Of a stretch of DNA of 64,000 nucleotides, positions 33,401-45,893 are shown in pieces (within the stretch, counting starts at the first letter, position 1; every line of letters starts with the position of its first letter). The stretch comes from Linanthus parryae (Eukaryota > Streptophyta > Magnoliopsida > Ericales > Polemoniaceae): the NCBI GenBank assembly GCA_023055425.1, contig JALGPY010000003.1, positions 64,216,991 through 64,280,990 of the forward strand, in the 5' to 3' direction. Below the pieces are notes generated by a model. The model was not told the origin of the DNA and made no database searches. It was given only the letters and a program-made list of their open reading frames with translations. The translations under genes and the position numbers were made by a program.

Positions 33401-34351
33401 AGCTTGTTATAAAACTCAACCAACGCCCGCTTAAGTTGATTTTCAACTTTCTTCAAATTCTCACTGTTGAACTTCATTTCTTCCGGATCCTGAACACTAA
33501 GGACGCTTTTAATGGTTGAACGAAGAGTCTCGAGGATGTTACTAATTCTGACATTGTTCGGTATCTCTATCGGGGGAGGTCTCTTGGTTTCCTTATCTGG
33601 TTTGGCATTTTGGTTAACTGTTTCTGATGGCGAATCATCAGATATTACCTGCCTCAGTGATCTGTCTTCATCAATTGCATCCATAGAGGGAGCTGATCTT
33701 CCTAAACAACAAAACAAAGCAGTTAATGTCCTAAAATCAAGGAACTTTTCAAATTTTGTCGTCAAATGAGCACTTACGGCTTGCTCTGGCAGATGCCGGA
33801 GTAGAAGCATACATGAGGGCAGTTGAAGTTTCGACTTCAGAAGCAAGACGGGTAAGCTGCATATCGCCTTCAGACCCTCTGTGTGTACTATCCACTTCAT
33901 TCCTGAAAGCAATCAATGCATCCATCTGAGTGTTGAGAGTTGCAGCCTCCTTCAAGAATTCATCCACTTTGGACTTGTAGAATTTGAGCACCTTATTGAA
34001 CTCATCATCAAGTCTTCTTAAGTAAACCAGTTCGTGCTCTCCTCCGTCGTCCCCCAGCATAAGAAACGTGTTTTCATAGGAAACCACGCTGGTGCTCTCC
34101 ATTTCTTGGCTCTCAATATCAGTGGGGGAGGATAATTTAGAAGGAGAAAGAATTGTTTGTGAAAGTAGTCCACTGAAGGCCCTGCAAAGGGTCAGCTCTC
34201 GGGTCAAACCCTCAGGCATTGGAGATTCCACCTTGTTTTGGTGCTTGAAGCGTTGGATTTCCTTCAAGAGGGCCTTGAGGAATGCGTAGTCCGTGTATGC
34301 TTCATGCCATTCAGGCACCATCTGCGACACGAATTCCTTACCAAACTTCAT
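30481..34351 (-). CDS. PHO1-like: PHO1-family SPX-EXS phosphate exporter, 12 exons
   Basis: Family members export inorganic phosphate to the apoplast and act at Golgi/endosomal and plasma membranes. Exons (minus): 34351-33778, 33701-33380, 33296-33248, 33155-33084, 32884-32755, 32648-32525, 32431-32173, 32096-31947, 31845-31696, 31189-30911, 30820-30684, 30580-30481. All introns are GT-AG and phases join; coding length 2346 nt, 781 aa, typical of PHO1. The SPX domain starts [19 protein letters not shown] and ends near residue 340, with the inositol-pyrophosphate lysine cluster KIMKKYDK (308-315). Hydrophobic segments follow from about 383. The EXS region (about 560-760) has [20 protein letters not shown] and [20 protein letters not shown]. 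No lesion seen. A MITE-like repeat lies in intron 9. Which paralogue this is cannot be settled by eye; the N-terminus recalls the PHO1;H3-type group. Confidence 0.93.
31268..31670. mobile_element. MITE-like inverted-repeat element in intron 9 of the PHO1-like gene
   Basis: About 400 bp with termini AGGCTCTGTTTGGTTTG (31268) and the complement of AGGCTCCGTTTGGTTGG (ending 31670). A second inner TGTTTGGTTTGAAG word occurs on the minus strand near 31600. No open frame. No clean target duplication, so the superfamily (hAT- or PIF-like) is unresolved. Confidence 0.6.
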
Positions 34352-34480
34352 GGCTAGTATTTTCTCAGATTGTTCGAGGAAACTAAAATGTTGGACAAAT
34401 CAGAACTGAGGGAGCTTAAAGATATTGATGGTGTTTAAGAGGATACATATATGTTGGGGGATTTCAATATTCCGGCAAAG
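34352..34480 (-). promoter_or_regulatory. Candidate core promoter and 5' UTR of the PHO1-like gene
   Basis: ACATATATGTATCC on the minus strand near 34444-34457 could serve as a TATA region about 95 bp before the ATG. Position is plausible; no other support. Confidence 0.3.
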
Positions 34481-36100
34481 AAAGAAGATCATTTCAAAAT
34501 GGTCTAAGTTCTTAAAGTTCTTGCAGATATGTTAGCAAAAAAGTTAGAAAACTTTGACAACTCCAAGAAAATTATCCTTTAAAATGAAGATGACAGTAAA
34601 ACGACGCACATATATTCTTAACAAAATCACTGTCAGTATCGACCAACCAACTTGTTTGTCAGAGATATTCACTAGAAAATTGTTTATGGAGTGAACTGCA
34701 AGCAGTTCCAATAATAGTAAAGGAAAATGGCATTTAACTCACTATAGTATAGAGTCAATGCAGACAAATCCAAACGAGCTCTCTTCGGTCTTTGAAAAAG
34801 GGCATTTAACGTATGATTCTTTCCTTCAAAGCCTAGAACTCCAAACCAGATCATGTTCTCAACTCAACGTGTATTTTCTCACCGATACAATCAGTTGTCT
34901 CTTTAGACTTTCCGACATTGTTACTATAAATAAAAGCAAGTTTATCATATGGTCTTGTCTTGGTACCTTTTTTCGAGATATTATTCTGTTATTTAGGTCA
35001 ACCTCGGTTACCATGCCAGAAAGGCTCATCAGAAAACATGCATAATTTTTTTTAAAAAGATCGTGTTGCAGATGAAATCCTTCTGGTAATGACTCTTGGC
35101 ATTTGATTATAGCCATAAAGCTTTGAAAATAGAGAAAGTGAGCAAATGTGTTTCAATTAGTCTCCTGTTGAAGCCAGTCTTGACTTCATCCAACTGTAGT
35201 TGCTGCAGAAACCAAGCAAAAGCTTATTAGAGTAAGCGCACAAACAAACACAAACAAAATCACAACCTTTTTTTTTTCTCAAAAAAAATCCTATGCTTTT
35301 TGTCTTTTTCTCGTTTTTAACAGCTTGTTAGTTCGATTAATCAATGTGACATGTTAAGATGCACGGGTGTTTTTCTGTACTTCGCCCCTGGTCATAGCAA
35401 TTTGGCCACATGCCATATTACATTTCCTTTCACGTCGCCATTGTTCTTTGGGTTGTGAAGTTGCAAATCGTTCTCACATTAATTCTCCATGAATTACTGA
35501 AGGAGTTAAGACCGATCCTTATAAAACGTATAGAGTCACAAGTACCTCTTGCATCTACGTAAGGCCAAGCTTTTACTTTCCAATGTTGACGTTGAGAGTT
35601 TTGATAACAGCCAAAGAAGACATGGAGGAATAGCTTCCACATCAGTCAGTTCCTCGAAACCAGCAGAACTTCATAATTGGTACTCTACAACTTTTAAAAC
35701 GACCCAAAAAAATTATTTTTCTTGCGATTTCACTTCCCCGTACTTTCGATACTTCGTTGTTGTTTTTCAACATTAGTATAATCAAGGAAACAAAACTATT
35801 GATGAACCTGCAGATTCTATTTTAAATTCAACTTGGATATCTGAGAAATTTAAGGTGAAAAGTATTATGATTGAAATATACTTGTATAAGAACACTTTTC
35901 TTAAATCTATCCTTGTATGCAGGATAAAAACCATGAACATGCTTACGAAATATACACGAGAGTTAGGAGCAGCGGGTTAAGGAACCTACCCGATTAATTT
36001 GGACCCCGACTACCATTGGGAGTATCTCTATGCACTAGTGCCTTCCCCTCATACGTCCTCCATCCCCCTTACTTTCTTGGTATTTTTAAGGAATAGTGCC
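34481..36100. other. Upstream region of the PHO1-like gene
   Basis: AT-rich spacer with no coding feature recognised. It holds the two W-box words noted separately and ends at the start of Copia E. Confidence 0.5.
34753..34758 (-). promoter_or_regulatory. W-box TTGACT upstream of the PHO1-like gene
   Basis: About 0.4 kb upstream of the ATG. A second W-box (TTGACC, 34996-35001) lies about 0.65 kb upstream. WRKY6 and WRKY42 repress Arabidopsis PHO1 through W-boxes; relevance here is inferred. Confidence 0.3.
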
Positions 36101-36573
36101 GTGAAGTAGAAGACACTCAATGGAGCACAAAGGAAGTAAGTCCAGGATGTCTTTGCACGAAGACAAGCTTTCTTCGCACGAAGACATCCCAGAGGAAGAC
36201 AGGAAGCCAATTCTCTTCGCAGAATAGTATGTTGTCGCAAAGTAGGAAGGTCTTCGCACGAAGAGCACAAAAGTCTTTAAACGAAGTACTTCGCACGAAA
36301 CATTGTGTCTTTGTACGAAGAGAATCCTAGAGGCGGCAAATAAGGATGAAACTATTTCCTAATTGGTTCGGGACGGTTTTAGAGCGTATAAAAGGATCCT
36401 TTGGGGTCCTATGAACGTATGTAAAGCATTGTGATCATTCCTCTTCGTTGAAAAAGGTTTTTCTTCCCCGTGGATGTAGTTAGCTTGATTTGAGCTAACG
36501 GGCCATGTTAAACTTGTGTTTGCATCTTTCTTTCATCGTTCATGCGGCATGAGTGATCGTGAGTGCCAAAACA
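36100..36573 (+). repeat. Copia E 5' LTR (left edge uncertain)
   Basis: Right edge set by the primer site three bases on. TATAAAA at 36387-36393 fits an LTR promoter. Upstream, 36150-36325 has about six CTTCGCACGAAG-like near-palindromes. The left edge cannot be fixed without a second copy. Confidence 0.55.
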
Positions 36574-36616
36574 AACTGGTATCAGAGCTTAGGTTGAGAT
36601 TACTCCACCAAGAACG

Positions 36617-39600
36617 ATGTATGGATCGATGTTGAAGATCGACAGGTTCACAGGAGGGAACAACTTCAGTCTGTGGAAGATAAAGATAGAGGCCTTGCTT
36701 AAATCGCAAGGTGGGCGCCTTTGACCGCGGATAAGGGAGGCATGGATACTAGTACATAGGAATTCAAGGTAATGGAGGAGAAGGCAAATTCAACTATTAT
36801 GTTGTGCTTATCGGATGACGTGATCATCGAGATTGAAGATCAGAAGGAAGCAGCGAAGCTCTTGATCAAGTTAGAGAGTCTCTACATGACGAAGATTCTC
36901 ACTAGCAAGTTGATGCTAAAACAAAGGCTCTTCACCCTGTGGATGCTTGAAGGTACGGCTCTCGAAGACCATCTTGATCAATTGAATAAAATTCTTTTAG
37001 GTTTGTGTAATATTGGCGAGAAGGTGGATGATGAGGATGACGCACTTTTGTTATTGATCTCGTTACCTCCATCATACAAGAACTTCGTTCAGTCGTTCAT
37101 TGTGAACAAGGACGACTTATACCTAGACGAGGTCAGATCACATGCTAGGGAACTACGCCATAATAAGGCATGCACATAAGGGTGCATGCACAGCTACAGA
37201 GGACCATGCTTCTGGTTTGATGGCAACCGGTGGAAGAAAGAACGGTAAGAAGAACAAGAAGAAGCAATTCTCGAGGTCTAAGTTATCCAAGGATGAATGT
37301 GCTTGGTGCAAGGAAAATGGCACTAGAAGAGAGATTGCTCGAAATGAGTTCAACATGCACACCATGCTCTACACCCGTGGTAGAGAAGGAGAATTCGTCT
37401 GAGGATGATTTCGTTCTACTGGCGGATGATGTCCCGCATCAACCGGATGCGTGGTTTCTTGACTCTGGGGCTTCTTATCATATATGTTCTAAGCGGGAGC
37501 CATTTTCAAGCTACAACCGTGCAGATGGAGGATTCGTTCATATGGAAGACGGTGTTGTTTACAAGGTCATAGGAAAAGGATCAGTTAGATTCAAGACTTA
37601 TTATGGGAAGACATGAACTTTGAAGGATGTTAGACATGTACCACTTGTCACAAAGAATCTGATTTCTTTGAGTCTACTAGACCATCAAGGGTTTTAGTTT
37701 CAAGGGTGAAGGTGGAGGATTATGCGTCTACAAGGACTCGGATGTGCAACTCAAGGGGGTTAAGGATGGGACTTTGTATGTACTACAGGGTTCGGCTATC
37801 ACAGGATCTGTCGGAGTTGTATCGGTCCAGATTAAGGAAGCTGATCTAACCAAGCCATGGCATATGATGCTCGGTCATATGAGTGAACGTGGAATGGAGG
37901 AAGTTCAAAAGAAAGGCTATCTCACTGGACATGCGCCTAAGAGCCTAGGGTTTTGTGAGCACTGTGTGTATGGGAAGCTACAGCGTAGCAAGTTCCCTAA
38001 GGCGGTTCATAGAATGAAAGGTACTCTTGATTACATCCATTCGGATTGCTGGGGTCCATCTCGAGTTGAGGTGATTGGAGGGTACAGGTATTTTCTATGC
38101 ATCATAGACGATTACTCCAAGATGAATTGGATATTCGTGATAAAGCACAAGAGTGAATCCTTCGCAAGATTTAAGGAGTTGAAGACACTAGTAGAGAATC
38201 AAGTGGGAAAGAAGGTGAAGAGGTTTTACACGGACAACGGCTTGGAGTTTTGTTCATCAAGGATCAGGGTATTGCTCGCCATCACACCGTTTGGCACACA
38301 CCACAACAGAATGGTGTAGCCCAAAGAATGAATCAGACACTTTTAACGAAAGCAAGGTGTACTCTTTTGAATGAAGGTCTTTCTAGAGGTTTTTAGGGAG
38401 AAGCAGTCTCCATGGTATGCTATCTCGTGAATCGGAGCCCGCACACAGGTATAGGTTGCAAGATTCCTATGGAAGTCTGGTCCGGTAGAGCAGTGGATTA
38501 CTCGGATTTGAGAGTCTTTCGTTGTGTTACCTATTTATCACGTCGATGATGAAAAACTAGAAACAAGATATAAGAAGGGAGTGTTCTTGGGTTTCGGAAC
38601 AGGTGTGAAGGGATACAAGATATGGGCAAACAACAAGATTATACTTAGCAGAAGTGTAGTCTTTGACGAGACTCCTATGTTGAAGAATCCCGTGGAGGTG
38701 GAGCTTGAAGATGCAGCGATGAAGGTGGAGGTAGAGTCCTATTGATCTTAAAGATGCTGAAATCTTTACACCGTCGCCAGAAGCCGAAGATGAAGAAGCA
38801 GAAGAGTCTGATAGTGAGGATGTGTCTCCACCAGAGGAACCGGATCATCAGAGTATTGATGTGGGAAGAACCAAGGAGAGTCATAAAGCCTCAAACGAGA
38901 TACAGAGATGATGTATGGTAGGATATGCATTGCAAGTAGCGGAGGACGTGGAGGATGATCCGTCCACCTACAAGGATGCTATATCTAGTTCTGAGTCAGC
39001 ACAGGTGATTGGCGCGATGGGAGAAGATATGGAGTCTCTTAGCAAGAACTCGACTTGGGATCTTATTAACTTGCCAGCGGGAAGAAAGATAGTCAGTTGC
39101 AAGTGGGTCTTCAGAAGAAAGGAAGGAACTGCATCTGGAGAGGGCATCAAGTATAAGGCAAGGCTAGTTGCAAGAATGTTCAGTCAGAAAGAGGGAGTTG
39201 ACTAAAACGATATCTTCTCACCGGTGGTCAGACATTCTTCTATCAGGGTGTTACTAGCTTTAGTGGCACACCACGACTTAGAGCTTTAGAAATTAGATGT
39301 CAAGACAGCTTTTCTACATGGAGAGTTGGAAGAAGAGATATACATGAGCCAACTAGAAGGGTTTCAGGTTCTCGGAAAAGAAGAACATGTGTGAAAGCTG
39401 AAAAGATCCCTTTACGGACTTAAGTAGTCACCAAGGCAATCGTACAAGAGATTTGACAGCTTCATGTTGAAGATTGGTTACCAGAAGGGCGAGTATGATT
39501 GCTGCGTGTATCACAAGAAGTTGCATGTTGGAACACACATTTACCTAGTTCTGTATGTGGATGATATTCTGATTGCAACTCGGAGTATCAAGGACATATG

Positions 39601-39848
39601 GGAATAAAAGAGGTCTCTCAGTGCGGAATTCGAGATGAAAAATCAGGGGGCTGCTCAAAATATATTGGGATTTGAGATCTATAGAGATAGGAAGAAGAAT
39701 AAGTTTTTCTTATCACACCGAAGATATATCAAGAAGATCTTGGCAAGATTCGGGATGCTATCGGCGAAAGATATAGATACTCCTATGGCCACTAGCAGCA
39801 AGCTAGAAATGTACACCGCTCATACTGAGGAAGAGGATAAGGAGTACA
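36617..39848 (+). pseudogene. Copia E gag-pol, decayed
   Basis: Gag opens MYGSMLKIDRFTGGNNFSL at ATG 36617, hits TGA near 36721, and continues in other frames (36772-37179, UBN2-like LESLYMTK). Protease core WFLDSGASYHICS (about 37455). Pre-integrase PWHMMLGHMSERG and CEHCVYGK; integrase HSDCWGP, IDDYSKMNWIF and FYTDNGLEFCS, then a frameshift at about 38300. RT begins CKWVFRRKEG and KARLVARMF, with LYVDDILIAT near 39550, followed by a TAA. The last readable part, AAQNILGFEIYRDR, ends at 39848. The TNT1-94-like motif set suggests Tork. Inactive. Confidence 0.82.
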
Positions 39849-41257
39849 TGTAGGGTTTTGATACGGATTACGCAGCGGAATAAAAAAAATCAAATTCCGT
39901 TCAATACCCTCCATGGATCACAGGACTAGATTTCATAATGATGGTAAAGGATGAGAACATCAAGTACCTTCGTTTGTCTCCTTGATGACTTCACGTGAAA
40001 GAGTGTCCACGTATCAATGCAAGTCCACTCCTAGGATTGATCTCCTGATCCTTCAACACCTTTATCCTAGCTAGGGAAGAAGGAGGAAGAATAAGATCAC
40101 GCAAAACGAGACCAAGAGGTCGTGCCTCTTGGTGGCCGACGGCGAGGAGGCGCGGACGGGGGGCTTATGCATCCTTGTATTGGCTCTCTCCTTACTTTGT
40201 TCTCTCCTTGTGTGATAACAATTATGACACTCTCTTGAGAAAATAAGCTAGGAGTGTTCTTCATATAGTCTAACAACTCCTTGTTAACTACACATTAGCC
40301 ACTCTACTAATCATGTCCCTACATGGATTAGTCAACCTTGCAAATTAGTCATACTAAGTTTTCATGTGGTTGCGTATTGATCCTTCTATTATTAGTCCAA
40401 CTAATTAATTCCCAAGTCCGGTTTAATCCATAGAGAGTGTGACCCTATAGGTTTCTACTTAGTTGGTAGTAACAATTACTAACATAGAGCGGCCCCTAGC
40501 AAGACATCTATGCAACCCAACTAATATAAATAGTCAGTAGTCCGACAAACCTTGTGACCAATGTTACCGTATTGTATTATCCCTTAGTCTCCGTATCCGG
40601 ATTGGACACGAGACATACAAGTCACACTCGTATATCCAGTCCATAGTTTCTCGATCCTGAGAATAGTCTTATCCTTCCACATAACATAAATATCCTATAT
40701 TGATTTATCTGAGTCTGGCCAGACATTCTACAAGCACTACCCCTCGAGTGACCGCGGATATTTGCTCCCGTTATGTGGGAGGGACAAATCCTCTCTACAT
40801 CCCTACCATCTCTAAGCTTGCTTCCTATCATGCCCGATAACTACCTTTATAGTTACCTGGTTAAGGCGTAACGTTTGATAATATCAAAGCATGATATTTC
40901 ACAACTAGAGTATGTAGTGACTTCAAGTCTAAGGACCAAAATACCATTGTCACTACGAGAAGTGCTTGTGACTTTACATAACTTGTATGTAGCCTTCTCG
41001 GTGTGCGTCAATCCAGTATGCCATTACACCTAATGCATACCCATGTGCTAGAATTGATATCCCCATATCAATATACCCACATACTAGTCTATGGTTGATC
41101 GTCTTGTTAATCAAAATAATCGACCAGTGATAAACAACACATTTGTAATCTAAGGGCTTCATTATATTAAATATCTCCATAAGTAATACAATGATTATTC
41201 TAGCCGAAAACAATGTTCATACTATACAAGATTGTCTCTAGGGAATCTATTCCCACA
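39849..41257 (-). repeat. Copia F 3' LTR (1409 bp)
   Basis: Sense strand begins TGTGGGAATAGATTCCC and ends AAAACCCTACA. Preceded on the sense strand by the purine tract GTGCAAGTGGGAGAC (41258-41272), identical to that of element G. Parts such as 40690-40830 are recognisable in inverted orientation in the G LTRs. Confidence 0.88.
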
Positions 41258-41271
41258 GTCTCCCACTTGCA

Positions 41272-44266
41272 CTAGAGCCAATCTGGTGCATCTTGTATGC
41301 CTACAGATCTAGTGTGCCCTTCATGCTTGCGCTGAACAAGCGGCTTTGTAAGTGGATCTGACAGATTCTCATCTGTAGGAATCTTGCATATCTTCACATC
41401 TCCTCGATCGACGTTCTCTCGAATAAGATGGAACTTTCTGAGTACGTGCTTGGATTTCTGGTTTGACCTGGGTTCCTTGGATTGTGCGATTGCTCCAGTG
41501 TTTTCACAATACAGCTCTATTGGATCCACAATACTAGGAACCACACCAAGCTCAATAATGAACTTCCTAATCCAAACAGCCTCCTTTTCTGCACCCGATG
41601 CAGCAATGTACTCAGCGTCAGTTGTAAAATCAGCAACCGTCTCTTACTTGGAACTTTTCCAGCTCAAAGCTCCTCCATTCAGGCAAAACACAAATCTCGA
41701 CTGCGATCTGAAATGAACTTTGTCGGTTTGGAAGCTCGCATCCGTGTAACCCATTACACGCAACTCCTCCCCCCCCCCTCGATAGATAAAGAACGCATCC
41801 TTAGTTCTTCCTAAGTACTTGCGGATCTTCTTAACCGCTATCCAGTGACTGGTCATACTCAACGCGTATGACACATCTGGTCTAGTACATAACATGGCGT
41901 ACATGGGATCCTATGACTGAAGCATTGGGAACCCTACTCATGCGTTCCTTCTCAATCTCATTGGAAGGACAATCAGCCTTCAAAGAGTGATTCCATGCGA
42001 TATGGGCAAGAATCCCTTCTTGGAATCTTGGATGTTGAACCGTTTCAGCACCTTGTCTACATATGTACTTTGACTTAGGCCTAGCAGCTTCCTCGATCTA
42101 TCCCTATAGATCTTGATACCAAGTATATAATTTCATCCCCTAAGTCCTTCATTGAGAAAGATTTTCTTATCCAATCTTTAACAGATTTCAAGGTAGGAAT
42201 GTCGTCTCCAATGAGTAGTATATCATCCACATACAAGACCAGAAACACAATAGAGCTCCCACTAACATTCTTGTATACAAGAGGTTCATCTTCATTCTTA
42301 ATGAAGCCAAACTCTTTGACCACGTCATCAATACGTAGATTCCAACTCCTAGAAGCTTGCTTCAACCCATAAATGGATCGGTGCAACTTACACTTTATGG
42401 GCATCCTCTGGATCCTCTAAACCCTCTGATTATGTCATGTACACATCCTCAAGGATGTTTCCATACAGAAACGCTGTTTTGACATCCATCTGCCAAATCT
42501 CATAATCGTGATAAGCTGCAATAGAAAGTTAGATTCGAATGGATTTGGTCATTGCGACTGGGGAAAATGTTTCATCATAGTCAATACCATGAATCTTTCT
42601 TAATCATTTTTCCGCCAATCAGTCATTATAGGCAATCACATTGCCATCCATGTCGGTCTTCTTCTTGAAGACCCACTTGCACCCTATGGTCCGAGCCCCT
42701 TGGGGTGGTTCCACCAAAGTTCATACTTTGTTGGTATACATGGATTCAATCTCGGATCTCATGGCTTCATGCCACTTTTGAGAGTCCGACCATTTCATGG
42801 CCTCTCCATAAGTAGTAGGCTCATCATCTATGAGCAACGCGTCACCAGGTTCAGTCACGAGAAGTCCACACCTCTCTGGCTCCTGGCGCACTCTACTCGA
42901 CCTACGAAGTTCTTGTGTTACCTGAACAGGTTCCTCCACAACATCTTGTGGTTCATGTACATGTTCCAAGTAGGATCAGTGGTTTGTGGTTCTTGAATTT
43001 CTTCAAGTTCTACTGTCCTCCCACTTGCTCCTTTAGAGACAAATTCTCTTTCTAGGAACACGTTGGTCCGAGCAACAAACACTTTGTTATTGGAAGGATT
43101 GTAGAAATAATACCCTTTCGCTTCCTTAGGGTATCCAACAAACCTACACTTATCCGACTTGGGCCCGAGCTTCTCTGTTTGTAAACGTTTTACATACAAA
43201 TCGCAGCCCCAAATCCTCATGAACAACAATGTGGGACGCATCCCACTCCACATCTCATATGGAGTCCTCATGACTGATTTAGATGGAACACGGTTTAGGG
43301 TGAAAGTTTCAAATAATATAGCGTGCCCCCAAAAGGATAATGGAAGATCAGTTTGACACATCATATATCGAACCATGTCAAACAGAGTTCGATTCCTCCT
43401 CTCGGACACGCCATTTCATTGTGGCGTTCCGTGTGGAGTTAGTTGGGACAAGATCCCACACTCTTTAAGATAGTCGTCAAACTCTTGGCTTAAGTATTCT
43501 CCTCCACAATCCGATCGTAGAGCCGTAATACTCTTGCGAGGTTGCTACTCTACTTCATTCTTGAATTCTTCGAACTTTTCAAAGGATTTGGATTGGGCCT
43601 TCATAAGGTATACACATTCATATCTACTGAAATCATCAATAAATGTAATGAAATAAAGATAATCACCCCTGGTAGGCGTGGCAAATGGACCACATACATC
43701 AGTATGCACGAGAGCCAATTGCTCACTAGTCCTCTCTCCTTTCTTATTGAAAGGGGACTTTGTCATTTTTCCCAATAAACAATATTTGCATGTCACATAT
43801 GATTCATAATCAAATGAGTCTAGGAATCCATCCTTATGGAGTCTAAATATGTGTTTCTCGTTTATATGGACTAAACGACAATGCCATAAGTAAGTAGGAT
43901 TTAAATCATTAGTTTTAATCCTCTTAGTATTTATTTAATAGACATGATTACTTAGATCAAGAATATAGAATCCATTGTATAAGTGCGCTCTACAATAATG
44001 CATACTATCAAAATAAATGGACCAACATATGTCCTCTATTGAAATAGTAAAACATTTCTCGTTCAAGCAAAAAATATAAATAATGTTTCTGCTCATAGAA
44101 GGCACAAAATAGCAGTCATCTAATTCTAAAACAACTCCTGAAGGCAAAGATAGCTCGTACACCCCCAAGGCCAATGCATCAACCTTTTCTCCATTCCCAA
44201 CGCGCATGTCTATCTCCCCTTTAGCCAATCTTCTACTTCTCTTTAGATTCTACACATTTCGAAAAA
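41272..44266 (-). pseudogene. Copia F pol, decayed
   Basis: Read on the minus strand: GAG-pre-integrase and protease remnants (44228-43935); CKYCLLGKM and VHTDVCGPF with FITFIDDFSRY (43796-43545); integrase (MSERRNRTLFDMVRYMM, 43409); RT remnants with GLKQASRSW and LYVDDILLIGDD (42404-42081); RNase H with YTDASFQTD (about 41740) and CENTGAIAQSKEPRSNQKS (about 41500) to about 41272. Several stops and shifts separate these parts. Confidence 0.82.
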
Positions 44267-44285
44267 TGTGAGATTAGGGATGGCA

Positions 44286-44470
44286 ATGCGGTCCGCTCCG
44301 ATCCGAGATCCGGGGTGATGCGATCCTAATGGAGCAGTCCGAATCCAATCCGTTTCAATTTGGATCGGATTTGGATCTTAAAATTGTGATCCGAACGGAT
44401 CTCGGATCGGATCCGGATCACACAGTAAAATATCCGCGGATCCGATCCGATCCGATCCGATCCGATAATT
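44286..44470. repeat. hAT left subterminal repeats
   Basis: More than ten GATCCGA or TCGGATC words in both orientations, ending with a run of CCGATCCGATCCGATCC. Such arrays in hAT elements usually bind the transposase. Confidence 0.75.
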
Positions 44471-44819
44471 ATATATGTATATTACATAATATAAAATATA
44501 GTAGTTATACCCCTATTTGTTTGAGAAATTACAAGTATCCACCATATATTGACCTTTCCTTTTATCTCCTCTACAATTCCCTATCAGCACCAAATGACCA
44601 AATCCTGATTAAGTCTCCTCAAAATCAAATCCTCTAGTCATCGGCGATTGATCCATCACCGAATCCCGATTTCGTCTCCTCAAATCCTCCAGCGATACTC
44701 ATCAGTGATTGATCCAATGAGTATCCAAAAGTCTAACGAGTCTCAAATCCTCCTCAAATACTCAATCTCCTCAAGTCCCCCAGTAGTCCAACGAGTCTCG
44801 ACGGCGGATCGACAACTAG

Positions 44820-45889
44820 TGTTCTTCAGACGAAATCAGCGGCGAATTTGCAACAGGTAATTTCATCTTCTCTTATCCAATCCTCTGGGTCTCTTTTCTT
44901 GATATTAACAGAGACAATTGACCAACACTCAGGTCTACAACAGTTCGAATTTGAGAGGCTAGCGGTTGACACTTTCCAGTTCGAAACCAACAGCGACCAT
45001 AGGTAACCAAGATCATTTTTTTCTGCATTTTTTTACTCTGGGTGTTCTTGGCCATGGGAACTTATGTATTGTTTAGTACCTGAGTTTGATATTTAGTCTT
45101 TCAAAAGTTCATATTTTAATGTATATGGGGGGTGTTTTACTGATTTTTTCTATGTTTATGTCTGATTAGATTAGGTGTTTTGTTGTGAATCTCTTGCCTT
45201 GAAAATATTTCTACTTTTTGCAGTTTGTTTTGTTGAGTCTTGTTGGTTTGATATGGGAAAAAAATCATTGAACTTGAGAGTGAAAGATGTACACTTGAAT
45301 GTCTTATTTCAGCATTCTATTATCACTGCCACCACTTAGTCCTCTTTCGTTTTCTTTTCTTCTTTGCCATAACAGAATTGTGAAACCATTTCAATGTGTT
45401 GTGTGCAAGTTATGATGTGATATGGGATGCTCTTTTTGTTTATGTGTGGAGTTTGGGATCATACTTAATCTGTTTGATTTTGCATGCCACTAGGTCTGGC
45501 TCATAACTTGTAGTTTCATCCAAAATTTAAAGCACACTATCAGCAGCTATTTCTCTTGTAGTCTGTTCGTTAATTTAGCCTAAAAATACAATCAAGTTGG
45601 AGACCAATTTTGAGCATTACTACTGATGCTTTTGTTCACTGTTCTTAGGCACAGTTTGATTTACTTGTTATTTCAAATGTAATGATAAAAGTTGTGGTTT
45701 GATGAGAAGTAATATTTAACATTCTGATTGCATTCACATTTTACAGTCCAGTGGTTTGATGGGGACTGGTTTCATCTATTTTGTCGGGAGTTTCTGTGTT
45801 TAACTGTTTCTAAAATTCATTTGCAACTATATCTTTTTTGTCACTGAGTACTGACACTGTTTATGTGTTTGCATGTCTTGTTGCTGCAG
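44820..45889 (+). other. hAT 5' untranslated exons and introns
   Basis: Likely splice structure: exon ending 44856 (CAACAG then GTAATT), exon 44933-45002 (after ACTCAG, before GTAACC), then an intron to the acceptor GTTGCTGCAG at about 45889. Predicted by eye only; the region is otherwise non-coding and T-rich. Confidence 0.45.
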
Positions 45890-45893
45890 ATCA

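Larger units (their letters stand above)
36100..39848 (+). mobile_element. Copia element E (Tork-like), truncated by element F
   Basis: Plus-strand Copia with a 5' LTR ending near 36573, primer-binding site at 36577-36588 (TGGTATCAGAGC), gag, protease, integrase and most of RT. It stops at 39848, exactly where element F begins with TGTAGGG. RNase H and the 3' LTR are not found beyond F, so the remainder was lost with the truncated end of F. The left boundary is approximate. Confidence 0.8.

Noticed and set aside
34463..34478. P1BS phosphate-starvation site (GNATATNC) upstream of the PHO1-like gene
   Set aside because: The nearest word, GAATATTG, misses the final C; no exact match was seen in the upstream region.
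44443..44463. GATCC tandem run as satellite DNA
   Set aside because: Only about four units and part of the hAT subterminal motif array.
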